Positions 38,703 through 48,217 of a stretch of DNA of 64,000 nt are shown piece by piece. Below the pieces are notes generated by a model. It saw only the letters and a program-made list of their open reading frames with translations, ran no database searches and had not been told where the DNA came from. The DNA is from Lachancea thermotolerans CBS 6340 (lineage: Eukaryota > Ascomycota > Saccharomycetes > Saccharomycetales > Saccharomycetaceae), in assembly GCF_000142805.1 (NCBI RefSeq), contig NC_013079.1, positions 744,001 to 808,000 of the forward strand. The letters run 5' to 3'. Numbering within the stretch: the stretch's first letter is position 1; the number at the start of each line of letters is the position of its first letter. A program made the position numbers and the translations under genes.

Positions 38703-41471
38703 ATGAGTGATGGAGGAAACAATTCTTCAGACACTACCAAGGAATCTCAAGACGACGTAATAGAAAATCAAGAAAACGCGCCGGAGCTCGATTCTCCCTC
38801 AGAGGCATCCGGAGATGAGGCGGAAGATCTGCAGATATCAGAGGGGCCTATAAAGCTACAGCCTCTCATCCAATGGCTTCCCAAGGAGCTCAATTTTACT
38901 GCTTTCGACGCATACGACAATAATCTCTACCTAGGTACCGACGTTGGTGACCTTCTGCACTATTTTGAAATGGAGCCAGGAAACTACATGTTAGTTTCTC
39001 AAACAAAGTTTGACGATGACCGCGATCTGCCAATTGAAAGAATCCGTATATTGCCTCTGATCGAGCTCGCTCTGGTCCATTGCGATGGCTCGTTGCATTT
39101 CTTTCTCCTGCCGGAATTCGCTCCTGTACCGAATATGAGCAACATATCGGAAGTCAACGACTTTATTGTTCTGAAATACTCCGCTAATTCTAGTAGTTAC
39201 AAGATCCAAATATTTGGCGAAAGTGGCGCCAGAGCGCTACGCATCTCAAATCGAAAAGTTACAACTTCTCGTACAGTGTACAATAAGCCTATAACAAAAG
39301 CGCGAGTGCATGGGAAAAGTCTCCTGGCTGCCAGGGGACCAAACTATGAGCTCATTGATTTGAAGGATGGTTCAGAAACTCCTTTATTTCATGTCAGCGA
39401 AACAAGCACAAACCTTAATCCTTTGATAGCGCCATATAGCTCCAATGAGTTTTTGCTTGCTTGCGGAAGCTCAGAAGGGGAGAGTGCTATGGGGCTTGTT
39501 GTGAACACTCAAGGCGATATAACTCAAGGAACTATTGTTTTTGAAAGGTTTCCCCTCGATCTCATGATTGACCTTCCTTTTGTCATTGTGGACTATGGCG
39601 TGACTGGCGTGTACGTTTACCAAGTTGAAGTGAATAAAGAGCCCACTCTTGTTCAGACAATCACAAGCAACAGACAGAAGAGGATTCGGTTTGTGAGATC
39701 TTCGCATATTTTTAGCGTTACCAATTCAGAGAATAAATCACTGGTAGTGGACAGACTGAGGCTCGTTCCTTTGAAATCTGGGAACCATGAGTTTAGGATC
39801 AACCAAGAAAAGGAGTATGTTCAGAGCATCTTCGAAGAAAGTACGCCACTAGTTCTCTACTGTTCAGCGGGTATTTATCTTTTTTGCAAAAAGCCTGTCA
39901 TTTTAGAAGTCACTGATTACAGTGAGTCGGCTATCGATCATGTCACGCGCATCCTCGGTGATATCGAGTCCAGCCCCGTTCTCTCAGTGTTTGCTAAAGT
40001 GGAAAGAAATTTCTTTAGGACCCTCTACTTGCTTTTAGAGACTTTGCACTGCTCTTCAATAGACATGGATGTTGCAAAAAAGTGGTGTAGCTTTTCCCAA
40101 GTTATTGACATCCGAATTTTCCTTCATCTTTGCGGTATTGAAATATATGGGGATCTTTGGGCACCTCATGGCTTGCAGAAATTCATTGCCGAGACGCGCT
40201 CGCTGAAACTCGAGAACAAAATTGAAAACAGCCTCGGTGTGTTATCGTTTATGCGTGAGACATTGAAGCGCAGCCGGCTTGACGAACTCAAGGACTCTGA
40301 GAACGTGCTGAGAAGTTTTGATCTCGCCATAGTACGAATCTGCATTGAAAAAGACTTTGATATTGAGATCGATCAGTGTGAGCCTGCAAGCTTTCCTGAT
40401 ATCATTAAAAAGGTTGAAAAGAAACAGTTACGGTATGCACCTGTTCTGTTAGAGCTGTGCTCTAGGTGCGGTGATTACTCCAGATGTCTAGAACTACTCC
40501 GCGACTTGGATCGCCCACTGGATTTCAGCAACTTCCTTTTAATCAATTATGGCCATCTCCAACAACAGAATTCTTATACTGGTCAAGACTTTCTCAGAGA
40601 TGTTATCTATTTGATAAAAAGGTGCAAAACGACCAAAGAGCGCGAGCCTGTTATCGGAAACATCCGTAAGATCCTAGAGTGCGGGGAGCTCAAAACAAAG
40701 AATTTGATATCAATGGCCGATAAAAGCAGCACGAAGATATTATTACTTGAAAACTTAGGGGCTGGCGACCTTAATGATAAGCGCTACATGATAGACTATT
40801 ATGTCGCTGATCTGCAAGAGCTGATGGAAACTGAAAACTTATGGGACTTTTTCGCAGAGCTTTCAGCGACTTATTCGAAGGAACTTGACTATCTAAAGCC
40901 AGCTTTTGGGAGCTTCATTAATCTAAGCTTAAGGCAAAACCCTAGGTGCTCCCGCGTGCTTGAAATTTGTGACAAATTGCGTGGTCTCATGTACGAGAGT
41001 GAGAATTCTTTCTTGAATATTGTGTGTGATGAGGTTAAGAAGTTTGATATAGCCAACATCCTGACATTATATTTAGTGAAAGATGAGGATAAAGAAGCTG
41101 TTTTTGGTGAAAACTTGCTGGACGAGTTAATGACATTTAATGATTACGAAACCATTGACCGCATAGTTAAGGAAGAGAATGTCGTTAAAATTCTAAAATA
41201 TTATTTGCAGCTAAACTCTCAAAGAGACTCTATCGCTTTAGTTCAAAAGCACATTCAGAAACATTTAAGACACTTGAAACACCGCGACCAAATCATTGCG
41301 GTCTTAGAGTCAGTTCCTCTCGACTACAGTCTGGCGAGCATTGTCGACGCAATCACGCCTATTATAATAAAGCTTGAGAGTACTCTTGGTCAGCAGAACG
41401 TCCACAAATCCCTTTTAAAGGAGCGAATTCAATCCAAGCAAAAGTTGCTTCGTAGGCTTGGTGCTGAATAG
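38703..41471 (+). CDS. VPS3: VPS3, CORVET complex subunit
   Basis: Rab5-binding subunit of the CORVET tethering complex at early endosomes, acting in vacuolar protein sorting. The 922-residue protein has an acidic N-terminus (about 1-55), a CNH-type beta-propeller region (about 60-370, starting L-N-F-T-A-F-D-A-Y-D-N-N-L-Y-L-G-T) and a long helical C-terminal part of the Vps39/TRAP1 type. It is somewhat shorter than S. cerevisiae Vps3 (YDR495C, 1011). The ATG at 38703 is chosen because the frame upstream offers only GTG (38682). It is flanked by PUF6 and RSM28, as in S. cerevisiae. Confidence 0.92.
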   Translation: MSDGGNNSSDTTKESQDDVIENQENAPELDSPSEASGDEAEDLQISEGPIKLQPLIQWLPKELNFTAFDAYDNNLYLGTDVGDLLHYFEMEPGNYMLVSQTKFDDDRDLPIERIRILPLIELALVHCDGSLHFFLLPEFAPVPNMSNISEVNDFIVLKYSANSSSYKIQIFGESGARALRISNRKVTTSRTVYNKPITKARVHGKSLLAARGPNYELIDLKDGSETPLFHVSETSTNLNPLIAPYSSNEFLLACGSSEGESAMGLVVNTQGDITQGTIVFERFPLDLMIDLPFVIVDYGVTGVYVYQVEVNKEPTLVQTITSNRQKRIRFVRSSHIFSVTNSENKSLVVDRLRLVPLKSGNHEFRINQEKEYVQSIFEESTPLVLYCSAGIYLFCKKPVILEVTDYSESAIDHVTRILGDIESSPVLSVFAKVERNFFRTLYLLLETLHCSSIDMDVAKKWCSFSQVIDIRIFLHLCGIEIYGDLWAPHGLQKFIAETRSLKLENKIENSLGVLSFMRETLKRSRLDELKDSENVLRSFDLAIVRICIEKDFDIEIDQCEPASFPDIIKKVEKKQLRYAPVLLELCSRCGDYSRCLELLRDLDRPLDFSNFLLINYGHLQQQNSYTGQDFLRDVIYLIKRCKTTKEREPVIGNIRKILECGELKTKNLISMADKSSTKILLLENLGAGDLNDKRYMIDYYVADLQELMETENLWDFFAELSATYSKELDYLKPAFGSFINLSLRQNPRCSRVLEICDKLRGLMYESENSFLNIVCDEVKKFDIANILTLYLVKDEDKEAVFGENLLDELMTFNDYETIDRIVKEENVVKILKYYLQLNSQRDSIALVQKHIQKHLRHLKHRDQIIAVLESVPLDYSLASIVDAITPIIIKLESTLGQQNVHKSLLKERIQSKQKLLRRLGAE

Positions 41472-41548
41472 AGATATATTGTCCTTTTGTGGTTAAGTGT
41501 GTATATACAGGTATTTAAGTCGACGCTTGCTAGCAGCGGTATTGAAAT

Positions 41549-42610
41549 TCATGCCTTCAGGCTTGAAATAGGCTCCAATCCCGAACAAACCTGATAAACA
41601 AGACTTTTGCTGGCGAAATCCATGTTGCTCTTCTGCAAGCTCAATCTTACCACGTCGCTGTTGTTGACTAGCTCGGCCCTTTTCTGGTTATTTTTGCTCA
41701 CGGCTTGGAAATCCCTTTCTGTGGCTGGCACCAGCTTTTCGTACTTTCCATTCACCGAAGACTCAAACTGATCGAAATCAGCACGTATACTAACATTTTT
41801 CAAAAGCTTTTCTTTGCACCAGACAAGTGATGAGGCAGGGGCGTACTGACCAAATGCTGCAGTTCTTGGACTGAGTGAAACATTCAAAGGCTTCTGAGAA
41901 GGTGAGGTGGCAACGCCTAAGTTTACTCGGCGAGTTAACGGAAAGTCGCTCTGATCCAGAGTGGAAACGCCGAAGCTGCTCATCTTCGAAGATGAACTGT
42001 AGGCTAGTTTTGGAGCGTACTTCAGCAACGACAGAGGAGTTGGCTCATCAGGAACGTACTGCCGAGAGACGGTAGATTTTTTTGCCTGAGCCACTATACC
42101 TTCAACCGAGCCAGGAGACTGGCTCATTCCTGGCACAGATTTTTGCGCAGTCTTCGGGGCGCGTCTCCCTCTCGTCGTTTGTGGTTTGCCCTTGACATTG
42201 CCCTGCTGCACTGCGTCTAGGGCATCCATTAAGGATTCATCGACTTTCTGCTTGGAGGAGAGTCCGGCCGCACCGGTTTTCCGCTGAAACTGGGGTTGCC
42301 TGTTAACAACATTTGCGTTGATCCAAGGCTTTTTGGGCCTTGGAGCCGCCTCTGAATCGTTTCCAGGAACGGTCTTGTTCCCTACTCTTCTAAAGTTATC
42401 TCTCGATTCGGAGCTCGCACCACGGGTGCTGCGGCCCTCCTTGTTTCCTCGAGGACCTCTTGGGTTCCTGTTCCTGGTGCCACCGTTGTTCGATAGTGGT
42501 TTTTTGGACGCAGTTTCCTTCACTCTTTCAAGAACATTTCTCAAGAAATCTTGTGATATAGTGCTGCTGTATAATCTTTTGGGGGTCCGCAATCCCTGAA
42601 ATCCTATCAT
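41549..42610 (-). CDS. RSM28: RSM28, mitochondrial small-subunit ribosomal protein
   Basis: Fungal-specific protein of the mitochondrial small ribosomal subunit; S. cerevisiae YDR494W has 361 residues, this one 353. The N-terminus is a plausible presequence (M-I-G-F-Q-G-L-R-T-P-K-R-L-Y-S-S). It is followed by a long, basic, low-complexity region rich in arginine, asparagine and glycine (about 30-160), then a more ordered C-terminal half with P-L-S-L-L-K-Y-A-P-K. The ATG at 42610 is used; the frame upstream only has TTG. Identity rests mainly on position between VPS3 and MZM1/TPT1, on length and on the presequence. It is convergent with VPS3 (77 bases). Confidence 0.8.
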   Translation of the reverse strand: MIGFQGLRTPKRLYSSTISQDFLRNVLERVKETASKKPLSNNGGTRNRNPRGPRGNKEGRSTRGASSESRDNFRRVGNKTVPGNDSEAAPRPKKPWINANVVNRQPQFQRKTGAAGLSSKQKVDESLMDALDAVQQGNVKGKPQTTRGRRAPKTAQKSVPGMSQSPGSVEGIVAQAKKSTVSRQYVPDEPTPLSLLKYAPKLAYSSSSKMSSFGVSTLDQSDFPLTRRVNLGVATSPSQKPLNVSLSPRTAAFGQYAPASSLVWCKEKLLKNVSIRADFDQFESSVNGKYEKLVPATERDFQAVSKNNQKRAELVNNSDVVRLSLQKSNMDFASKSLVYQVCSGLEPISSLKA

Positions 42611-42978
42611 GGCTTCCAGAAAGCTAGTGAATTGTAATACGGAGCTTACGAGCTGTGCTTTCGTGCCCAATTCAAGCGGTTTTTCAAATATTCAATTTCT
42701 ATCTACAATAGTTTGTCAAAAATTTTATTGACTATCTATGGCGCGGTAGAGTAATTTAGGAATAAGCCTGGGAGGAACTCGTTCCGTAAATTCGCATCAA
42801 GATATTAGTACTCAATTCACGCGTCTCTCGTGTGTCGATAGTAGTCCGCCTGCTGGAAATTCTTTAGCGGCGCTGAAACGTTGCAATCCCTCGTAGATAA
42901 TTTGTCTTGAAGTACTTAGTGTACCCTACAGTGCAATTGAGAAGCACACGTATATAAACCTCTGGTAGCTTGCTGGTT
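42611..42978. promoter_or_regulatory. RSM28 upstream / TPT1 downstream region
   Basis: 368 bases between two minus-strand genes, AT-rich near 42700. Nothing else was recognised. Confidence 0.4.
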
Positions 42979-43656
42979 TCATTGAAGCTCAACTGGTATG
43001 CCTTTTGACTCCAGCAACAAGACAAGCTCGCTTATGCCCTTTTTGTTTGCTGACCGAGTCCTCAATAGGACCTTCTCAAAAAGCTCCGTGGGGACATCGT
43101 CCGCAGTCAAATAGACATCATTTAGAGATTTGAAAAGGCGTAGTTGCTGGAAGGCTAACTCGCGCTTGAGGAATATGAAAACGTTGCTTGAAGTTCGAGT
43201 GCCGCTTACAACTTCGCCGTCGAGGCCGGTGATGCCAGCAGCCAGGTGGACATGGTTTCTGCGCATCTTCCGAATACCTCCGGACTCTATTATCAGTTTG
43301 CAGTTCTTGAGATTCGTGCCATGAACCAACTTTTCTGGCAGCTTATCATCCGCGGTGATTGGTTGCAGTACATCGCCTGCAGGGGCCACAGCGGCGATTG
43401 AGTGGCCCTGTGTAGCACAGATCAGTACATTGTTATCTTCCGTCTTGATATGGAACCGCTTCTTAGCGTTGTTGGCCACAACGCGATCAACATCTTGTTG
43501 TGTGCAATGCAAGCTTTTGAGCCTATTGTGCTGGAGCAAAACGCTGATAGGTATATAACCGTTAGGGTCAATGGGCAGTTTCTCCTTCAAAGCACCATGT
43601 CGAAGCAAGTATGCTAGAGACTTTGATATTTGGACGTCTCTCTTGCCCTCACTCAT
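42979..43656 (-). CDS. TPT1: TPT1, tRNA 2'-phosphotransferase
   Basis: Last enzyme of tRNA splicing, which moves the 2'-phosphate left at the ligated junction to NAD. It is directly relevant to intron-containing tRNAs such as tRNA-Arg at 58.4 kb. The 225-residue protein shows the KptA/Tpt1 blocks in order: S-K-S-L-A-Y-L-L-R-H-G (arginine near residue 19), L-V-H-G-T-N near 110, M-R-R-N-H-V-H-L-A near 130, and V-Y-L-T-A-D-D-V-P near 180. These hold the conserved R-H-R-R catalytic and NAD-binding residues. S. cerevisiae YOL102C has 230 residues. The position among YDR and YOL homologues supports the pre-duplication order. Confidence 0.96.
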   Translation of the reverse strand: MSEGKRDVQISKSLAYLLRHGALKEKLPIDPNGYIPISVLLQHNRLKSLHCTQQDVDRVVANNAKKRFHIKTEDNNVLICATQGHSIAAVAPAGDVLQPITADDKLPEKLVHGTNLKNCKLIIESGGIRKMRRNHVHLAAGITGLDGEVVSGTRTSSNVFIFLKRELAFQQLRLFKSLNDVYLTADDVPTELFEKVLLRTRSANKKGISELVLLLESKGIPVELQ

Positions 43657-43910
43657 CGCTCTGCGAAGTGTAGAGTAACAGAACGTCCGCAGAGATGATA
43701 GCTAAAATAAGTTTTCAAGGCCGTAGACTGGAATGCGGCGTGATAAGTCCACGAAAAAACGTTAGCCGCTGCATTTCACAGTCTATTCCTAAACCTCCGA
43801 CTTGTCTGTCAAAGAAGCTCTGTGCTTTCTGCACGTTATTTACAGTGTCGGACCGTTTCCCCTATGAACCATACTTGATGAGCTATTTACATGTATGACA
43901 TACCACGGCT

Positions 43911-44267
43911 CTATTTGTAGAGACCCTGGCCGCCACCGCAGCACCCGCCGCCCCGGGAAACTAGCGTTTTCTTTGTGGTTTTGATAGTCTCGTTGTCGCC
44001 AAGCTCCGTCTCTTTGTGGATGTTGAGCGTGTATTTGTCTCCTTCGCCACGCTTTCCTTGGACAATGTTGCGCCTCAGAAACTGCGAAACCTCGTTTAGA
44101 TGCTGTATCTGTTGCTCGGGAGCCAGCTCGGGGTTTGGTGGGTTTGCCATGCCCTCTCTCATTTTCGACCTCGCGGCCTGAAGCATGCGAAGGTCTTGCC
44201 CGAAAGCAACCTTGGTGGCTCTGAGGCCATTCCTGTATGCTGCTAGCGCCATGGAACTAGTGCTCAT
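43911..44267 (-). CDS. MZM1: MZM1, LYR-motif chaperone of complex III
   Basis: Mitochondrial matrix protein of the LYR family that holds the Rieske iron-sulfur protein Rip1 before its insertion into complex III. The 118-residue protein has the LYR-type core A-Y-R-N-G-L-R-A-T-K-V-A-F at about residues 10-22 and a helical middle. The glycine/cysteine-rich tail is G-G-G-C-C-G-G-G-Q-G-L-Y-K. S. cerevisiae Mzm1 (YDR493W) has 123 residues. An alternative ATG lies five codons downstream. It lies between the YOL102C and YDR492W/YOL101C homologues. Confidence 0.92.
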   Translation of the reverse strand: MSTSSMALAAYRNGLRATKVAFGQDLRMLQAARSKMREGMANPPNPELAPEQQIQHLNEVSQFLRRNIVQGKRGEGDKYTLNIHKETELGDNETIKTTKKTLVSRGGGCCGGGQGLYK

Positions 44268-44441
44268 CGCTTAACTTGGTCTGTGTGGTGTTTTCTCTGT
44301 CAGGAAAGCTTCCAATAATAATTTTCACCATACTAACAAATCAAATCAAAAGCCATGAGTTACTAAAATACAATTAGATATGAAATTTATAAGAAATGTG
44401 TGGTTAAGTGATGGCACCGTTGCTTCCAAGCGCATTCGGGC

Positions 44442-45401
44442 TCACAATGCCTTTAGGTTCAGCAGACCGGGGCTGCTTATGCCTGTGTGCATGAAGAAAT
44501 ATGAGCCGAGAAGCGCTCGAAAGTGACAAAGCGAACCAAGCACAACGAGAATGTGGAATATTTGGTGGCTGTGGCCCACAAAGTCAAACTTCCCTGGGAG
44601 CAGGGTCTCCGGGATCCTGAATCCGTAGATGACAGCACCGCTGATGTAGAACAGGGCTTCCAGAAGCACAAACCTAAGCTGGACCCTCTTGGAAGACTCG
44701 GCGATGCCGAACTTGACGAGGCCGACAACAATGGGCACGATGCCGCTGAAGCCAAAGGTAACAAAAAACCCGGCGCGGCAGGCACGCCAGTTCTTGGCGT
44801 TGAACCTGTCATTCAGCACAAACGCTGCGCAGCAGGAGCCAAGAACGACGACCGCAATAGTGAACATCTTAAAATGAAAGAGGTAGTCGTAGAAGCCGTA
44901 GTACAGCAGTGAGACGGTAGAGCACGAGATAAGCACAATGATTCCCATGTAGTCTACCTTGCTCCATATGTTGGATTGGGCCTCTGAGTGCTGCTTTAGA
45001 CAGTGGAAACATGTGCTGCACATCAGGCACAGAAACGCGCCCAGGAGAAAGAAGTTGATCATTATGTAGTCGGACATCGTGGTCGTGGGGAACTGCGGGA
45101 TGAGAAACAGATCTGTGAAAAACATCAGCATCACCAAATAAGTCCCGCTTGGGATTAAGTGCGTATAGATGTTGACAGTCTCGTTGTGGAAGTAGGTCAG
45201 GGACTCAAAGCACTTCTTCATTGAGTTTGTCTCCCGCACATACCCCGCTAAAATCTTATCGTTGTCACGCTGCCAGTCGGGCAGCTCTTCGAAGCAACAG
45301 AGACCGTTCTTTCCGGGTGCCGTTGCGCCGGAAGTGCCGGCTTTGCCTTTGTTTGGAGCGCACTGCTGCCGTCTTTGGCGAAGCGTATACGTAGAACTCA
45401 T
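44442..45401 (-). CDS. IZH-type PAQR membrane protein (IZH1/IZH4 homologue)
   Basis: Seven-helix membrane protein of the progestin/adipoQ receptor family, linked in yeast to zinc and sterol homeostasis. The 319-residue protein has the family blocks [12 protein letters not shown] near residue 71 and C-S-T-C-F-H-C-L near 125. The C-terminal block [11 protein letters not shown] lies near 275. The histidines in the last two are the presumed metal ligands. It is the single homologue of the duplicated IZH1 (YDR492W, 316 residues) and IZH4 (YOL101C). A cysteine pair precedes the first conserved block (G-L-C-C-F-E-E-L-P). Confidence 0.93.
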   Translation of the reverse strand: MSSTYTLRQRRQQCAPNKGKAGTSGATAPGKNGLCCFEELPDWQRDNDKILAGYVRETNSMKKCFESLTYFHNETVNIYTHLIPSGTYLVMLMFFTDLFLIPQFPTTTMSDYIMINFFLLGAFLCLMCSTCFHCLKQHSEAQSNIWSKVDYMGIIVLISCSTVSLLYYGFYDYLFHFKMFTIAVVVLGSCCAAFVLNDRFNAKNWRACRAGFFVTFGFSGIVPIVVGLVKFGIAESSKRVQLRFVLLEALFYISGAVIYGFRIPETLLPGKFDFVGHSHQIFHILVVLGSLCHFRALLGSYFFMHTGISSPGLLNLKAL

Positions 45402-47168
45402 TGCGCACTACTATTTTTATGGTTTCCCACGGGCCCTGCGTTTTTTAACCTTGAGTCGTGAGAGCTCCGGTTCAGCGATGCGCTTCTTATAGTCATTCCA
45501 TGCAAACAGCTATGTTTTTTGTTGAGTTTTCGTATATTGAGTTACGAAAACTGAGTTAGTTAGTTGGAAGGCAGACCAGCGACGTGCCGCCGGTCTCGCG
45601 GCAGGGAGAACGAGCAACCTGTTGGGTTTGCTGCATGTATTTAGTTGGGAGCGCGGATTCGAATATTTGAGAAGGTTGTCAGCTCTGCAGACTCTGTAGT
45701 GGAATTTAAAAAAGTTGAACAAAAGTCGAGGGGACAAATGTGTAATAGAGACGGCGCAGTTTTGAGGGGACTTGCTTCAAGAGATTGCATGGCGAAGGGC
45801 TTTTGGTTTTGTTCTCTGCATTATTTCGGGGTCCGGGACGCACGGCGTTGATCTCAAAGGCTCAGAACTTTAAAGATTGAGTTACTGAGTTAATGTCGTG
45901 AAATTTAGCTGTGAAGTGTGCCGAAGCGACAACTGGAGCACGAGGTGTTGACACCGATAGCCACACGGTTGGGCATGATCAAAACACCATGCTGGTATCT
46001 TCCTTAGCATAGAGGAAGAAAGTTTGTTTTTTTCAGAATTGAAATCAGGGCCCCAGCGTCACACCAGAGCTGGAAGTCCGTATGGCGCGGCCTGCTACCG
46101 CCCTAAAATAGGATCTGCCGCAGGTTTTATCAATACGAATATGGCTGGTCACAGCTGCGTTGGAGGAGTAACATTCTAGGAATCGGGCGTGCTGCTCTGG
46201 GATCTCCGGAAGGCGGCAAGTCTGCGTCGCACCCCGGGATGAAGTCATACACCGCCAGTTTAGACGTACCGAAGTCTTTGGTCGTAAGTACTAGCATGGT
46301 CTTCGGAAATTGTTCCTCACCGGGTCTCTCTCAACCGACTCAGTACTAAACTGCGAGGTTATGAACTCAGGGAAGATCAAAATGTCAGAGCCAGAATAGA
46401 TTCAAAGGCTCGGGTGCGATGACGATTCTGTGCCAAAGTTCTAGCTCGCGGAACGGCAATGCCGCGCAGCTCCGCTTGTCTCCATTGAACGACTAGATCA
46501 CGTGCTCGAGGTTACAGCAACCGACCAGTTGTTCTTGTATCACGTGATGTTACCCCAGTCTGCTTCGGCGGCTAACGATTGCAGGCCTAGCAGGCGCACG
46601 TAGCACCATGGGCCACTGGAATTCCAACTGTAGTGTTCCCAACTTGTCTAGAACTGCTCTGTTTTTTCAGCGCCATGATATGATGCAAAGAGGAGTTTCG
46701 GTTGAGCTTCTCCAGCTTACAGCTCCACTGTAGATGGACAAGAGCTTGCTGTTCGCTCTCAGCTTGAGTTCCTGGGAGTCGTTCCTGATTGGCTGCTGTT
46801 AAGCTGTTAACACTAAAACTTCAGTGGCACTTCATGCGCCTGTGGGCATCTCACTTCTCTCGTTATATATCTAATAGCGATTATCAGAAGATATGCGCAG
46901 TGATCGGAAAACTTCCGCAGGATAAGAACAAATAATCGAACCACCGGCACTTGCTGAGTACCACAATTAGAATCTGAATATACAATCCTCTACAGCGGCA
47001 GTTTTGGTACGACTGTAACTCAGCTAGTTCCTCTGGTTACGGGTGTTTTGCTACAAAATGATATACAGCTGCAAATTACAGGCGAGAATCCCGGCTTTTG
47101 TTTCTTCTTGATGATTCGAACTGAGAGAGTGCTGGTTGTGTTGTCTAGTGTTCTTATGTTGGCTGTCG
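45402..47168. other. Long intergenic region, IZH gene to unknown gene
   Basis: 1767 bases without a supported gene, the longest gap outside the repeat array. Short frames occur at 45510-45851 and 46045-46248 without domains. CACGTG lies at 46499-46504 and 46541-46546. No tRNA, known small RNA or transposon was recognised. It could hold a non-coding RNA that cannot be seen by eye. Confidence 0.5.
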
Positions 47169-47753
47169 CTAACTATCGCGAAGGGACCATTGCTCAAGCG
47201 AGAGCCGTGTCACTGCAACATCAGTGCACATCTGATCATGAGACAGACAGGGGGGCGAAACAAAGTCTGACAAGCCCGCACCATCAGTTTTTGATTGTGG
47301 CAGCTCAGGGAAGTTTGCTTCTCCCTCCTGCAAGTTAATCCACGGTTTGCTGGCGTGTTTTTCGCGGAGCCCAGGCAATGATCCAGCGCTCGGCCTGTGA
47401 AATGAGCTTTTGAGCTTCCTGTAAAATTGCAAAATTCTTCCCCTGCGGGTTGTTGGTTCTGCCTCATCTCCAGAACTTAGCACTGAGCTGCAGAGCTTTT
47501 CGGCCGATGTCAGAGATAAACTATCCCGCCTGGGGTCTTCCTGCGTCTCCTGCAACCCGCTGAGACGCAGTAGGAAATCGAGCTGCTCTGTGTCATAGCT
47601 GACTTCTTTAGCTGTGTGCTTCTCGCATCCTGAAGCGCCTGCCCAGTCTTCTTTGGACGTTGACAGCCAGGAACGAATTCGTTTTCTAAACTTTGCCCGG
47701 CTCACATACTCGCCAACCTCTTCTTCGAAATTAGAGTTTACCAAAGCGCTCAT
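47169..47753 (-). CDS. Unrecognised 194-residue ORF
   Basis: Not recognised. An ATG at 47753 opens a frame of 194 residues. The product is hydrophilic with no membrane segment: a basic first third (A-K-F-R-K-R-I-R-S-W-L), an acidic/serine-rich middle (residues about 65-100, E-D-P-R-R-D-S-L-S-L-T-S-A-E), and a second basic patch (R-I-L-Q-F-Y-R-K-L-K-S-S-F). The many serines next to basic residues could be phosphosites. A shorter frame on the plus strand overlaps its 3' end. S. cerevisiae has no gene I recall between IZH4 and PKH2. Length and composition make coding plausible but not certain. Confidence 0.45.
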   Translation of the reverse strand: MSALVNSNFEEEVGEYVSRAKFRKRIRSWLSTSKEDWAGASGCEKHTAKEVSYDTEQLDFLLRLSGLQETQEDPRRDSLSLTSAEKLCSSVLSSGDEAEPTTRRGRILQFYRKLKSSFHRPSAGSLPGLREKHASKPWINLQEGEANFPELPQSKTDGAGLSDFVSPPCLSHDQMCTDVAVTRLSLEQWSLRDS

Positions 47754-48217
47754 TCGGTTATTCGCAAGGGGGATGCGCTTTCGGGATGCTAGCTTTTGAG
47801 TTTGCTAACCCAGCCAGAGTTGGTGTCAGCATTTGCAGTTTTCAACACAAAACGTCGTGCCAACACTTAACAAGAGAAATGAAAAGAACAAGGGCCAGAA
47901 TTTGATTATAAGCCCGATTACCAAAACCTTCATCGAACATGAGTGTTCTAGCCACTTCTCTTGCATGCTAAAGGCAGTTGGCGGTGGAAGATATCTACAT
48001 GCTCTTGCACGAAAGAACCTCGAGTATTCCTCCTTTGGCTACAATTAAACCAGGCTTCAAATCACAGCAATTACAAAGGCTAAAGGGCAATCAAAAAGAC
48101 ATCAAAGAAAGCCAATTCGAAAGACCTGAGTTGCGCCATACATATGATCAATCAGAAGAGCCAATATTTGTTTTTCTCAGAATAAGATCCGCAACTCCTA
48201 CGCTTCTTTAGTACATC
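47754..48217. promoter_or_regulatory. Upstream region of the PKH gene
   Basis: 464 bases. Two overlapping plus-strand frames (47833-48048 and 47978-48211) lead up to the kinase start but are out of frame with it and look random. They could act as upstream frames if transcription starts early. Confidence 0.35.

Noticed and set aside
44331-44337. TACTAAC on the plus strand upstream of MZM1
   Set aside because: It is on the strand opposite to the neighbouring genes and has no donor.
46299-46312. TTCGGAAATTG, partly like a yeast centromere CDEIII
   Set aside because: No adjacent AT-rich CDEII of the right length and no paired CDEI; no centromere is called.
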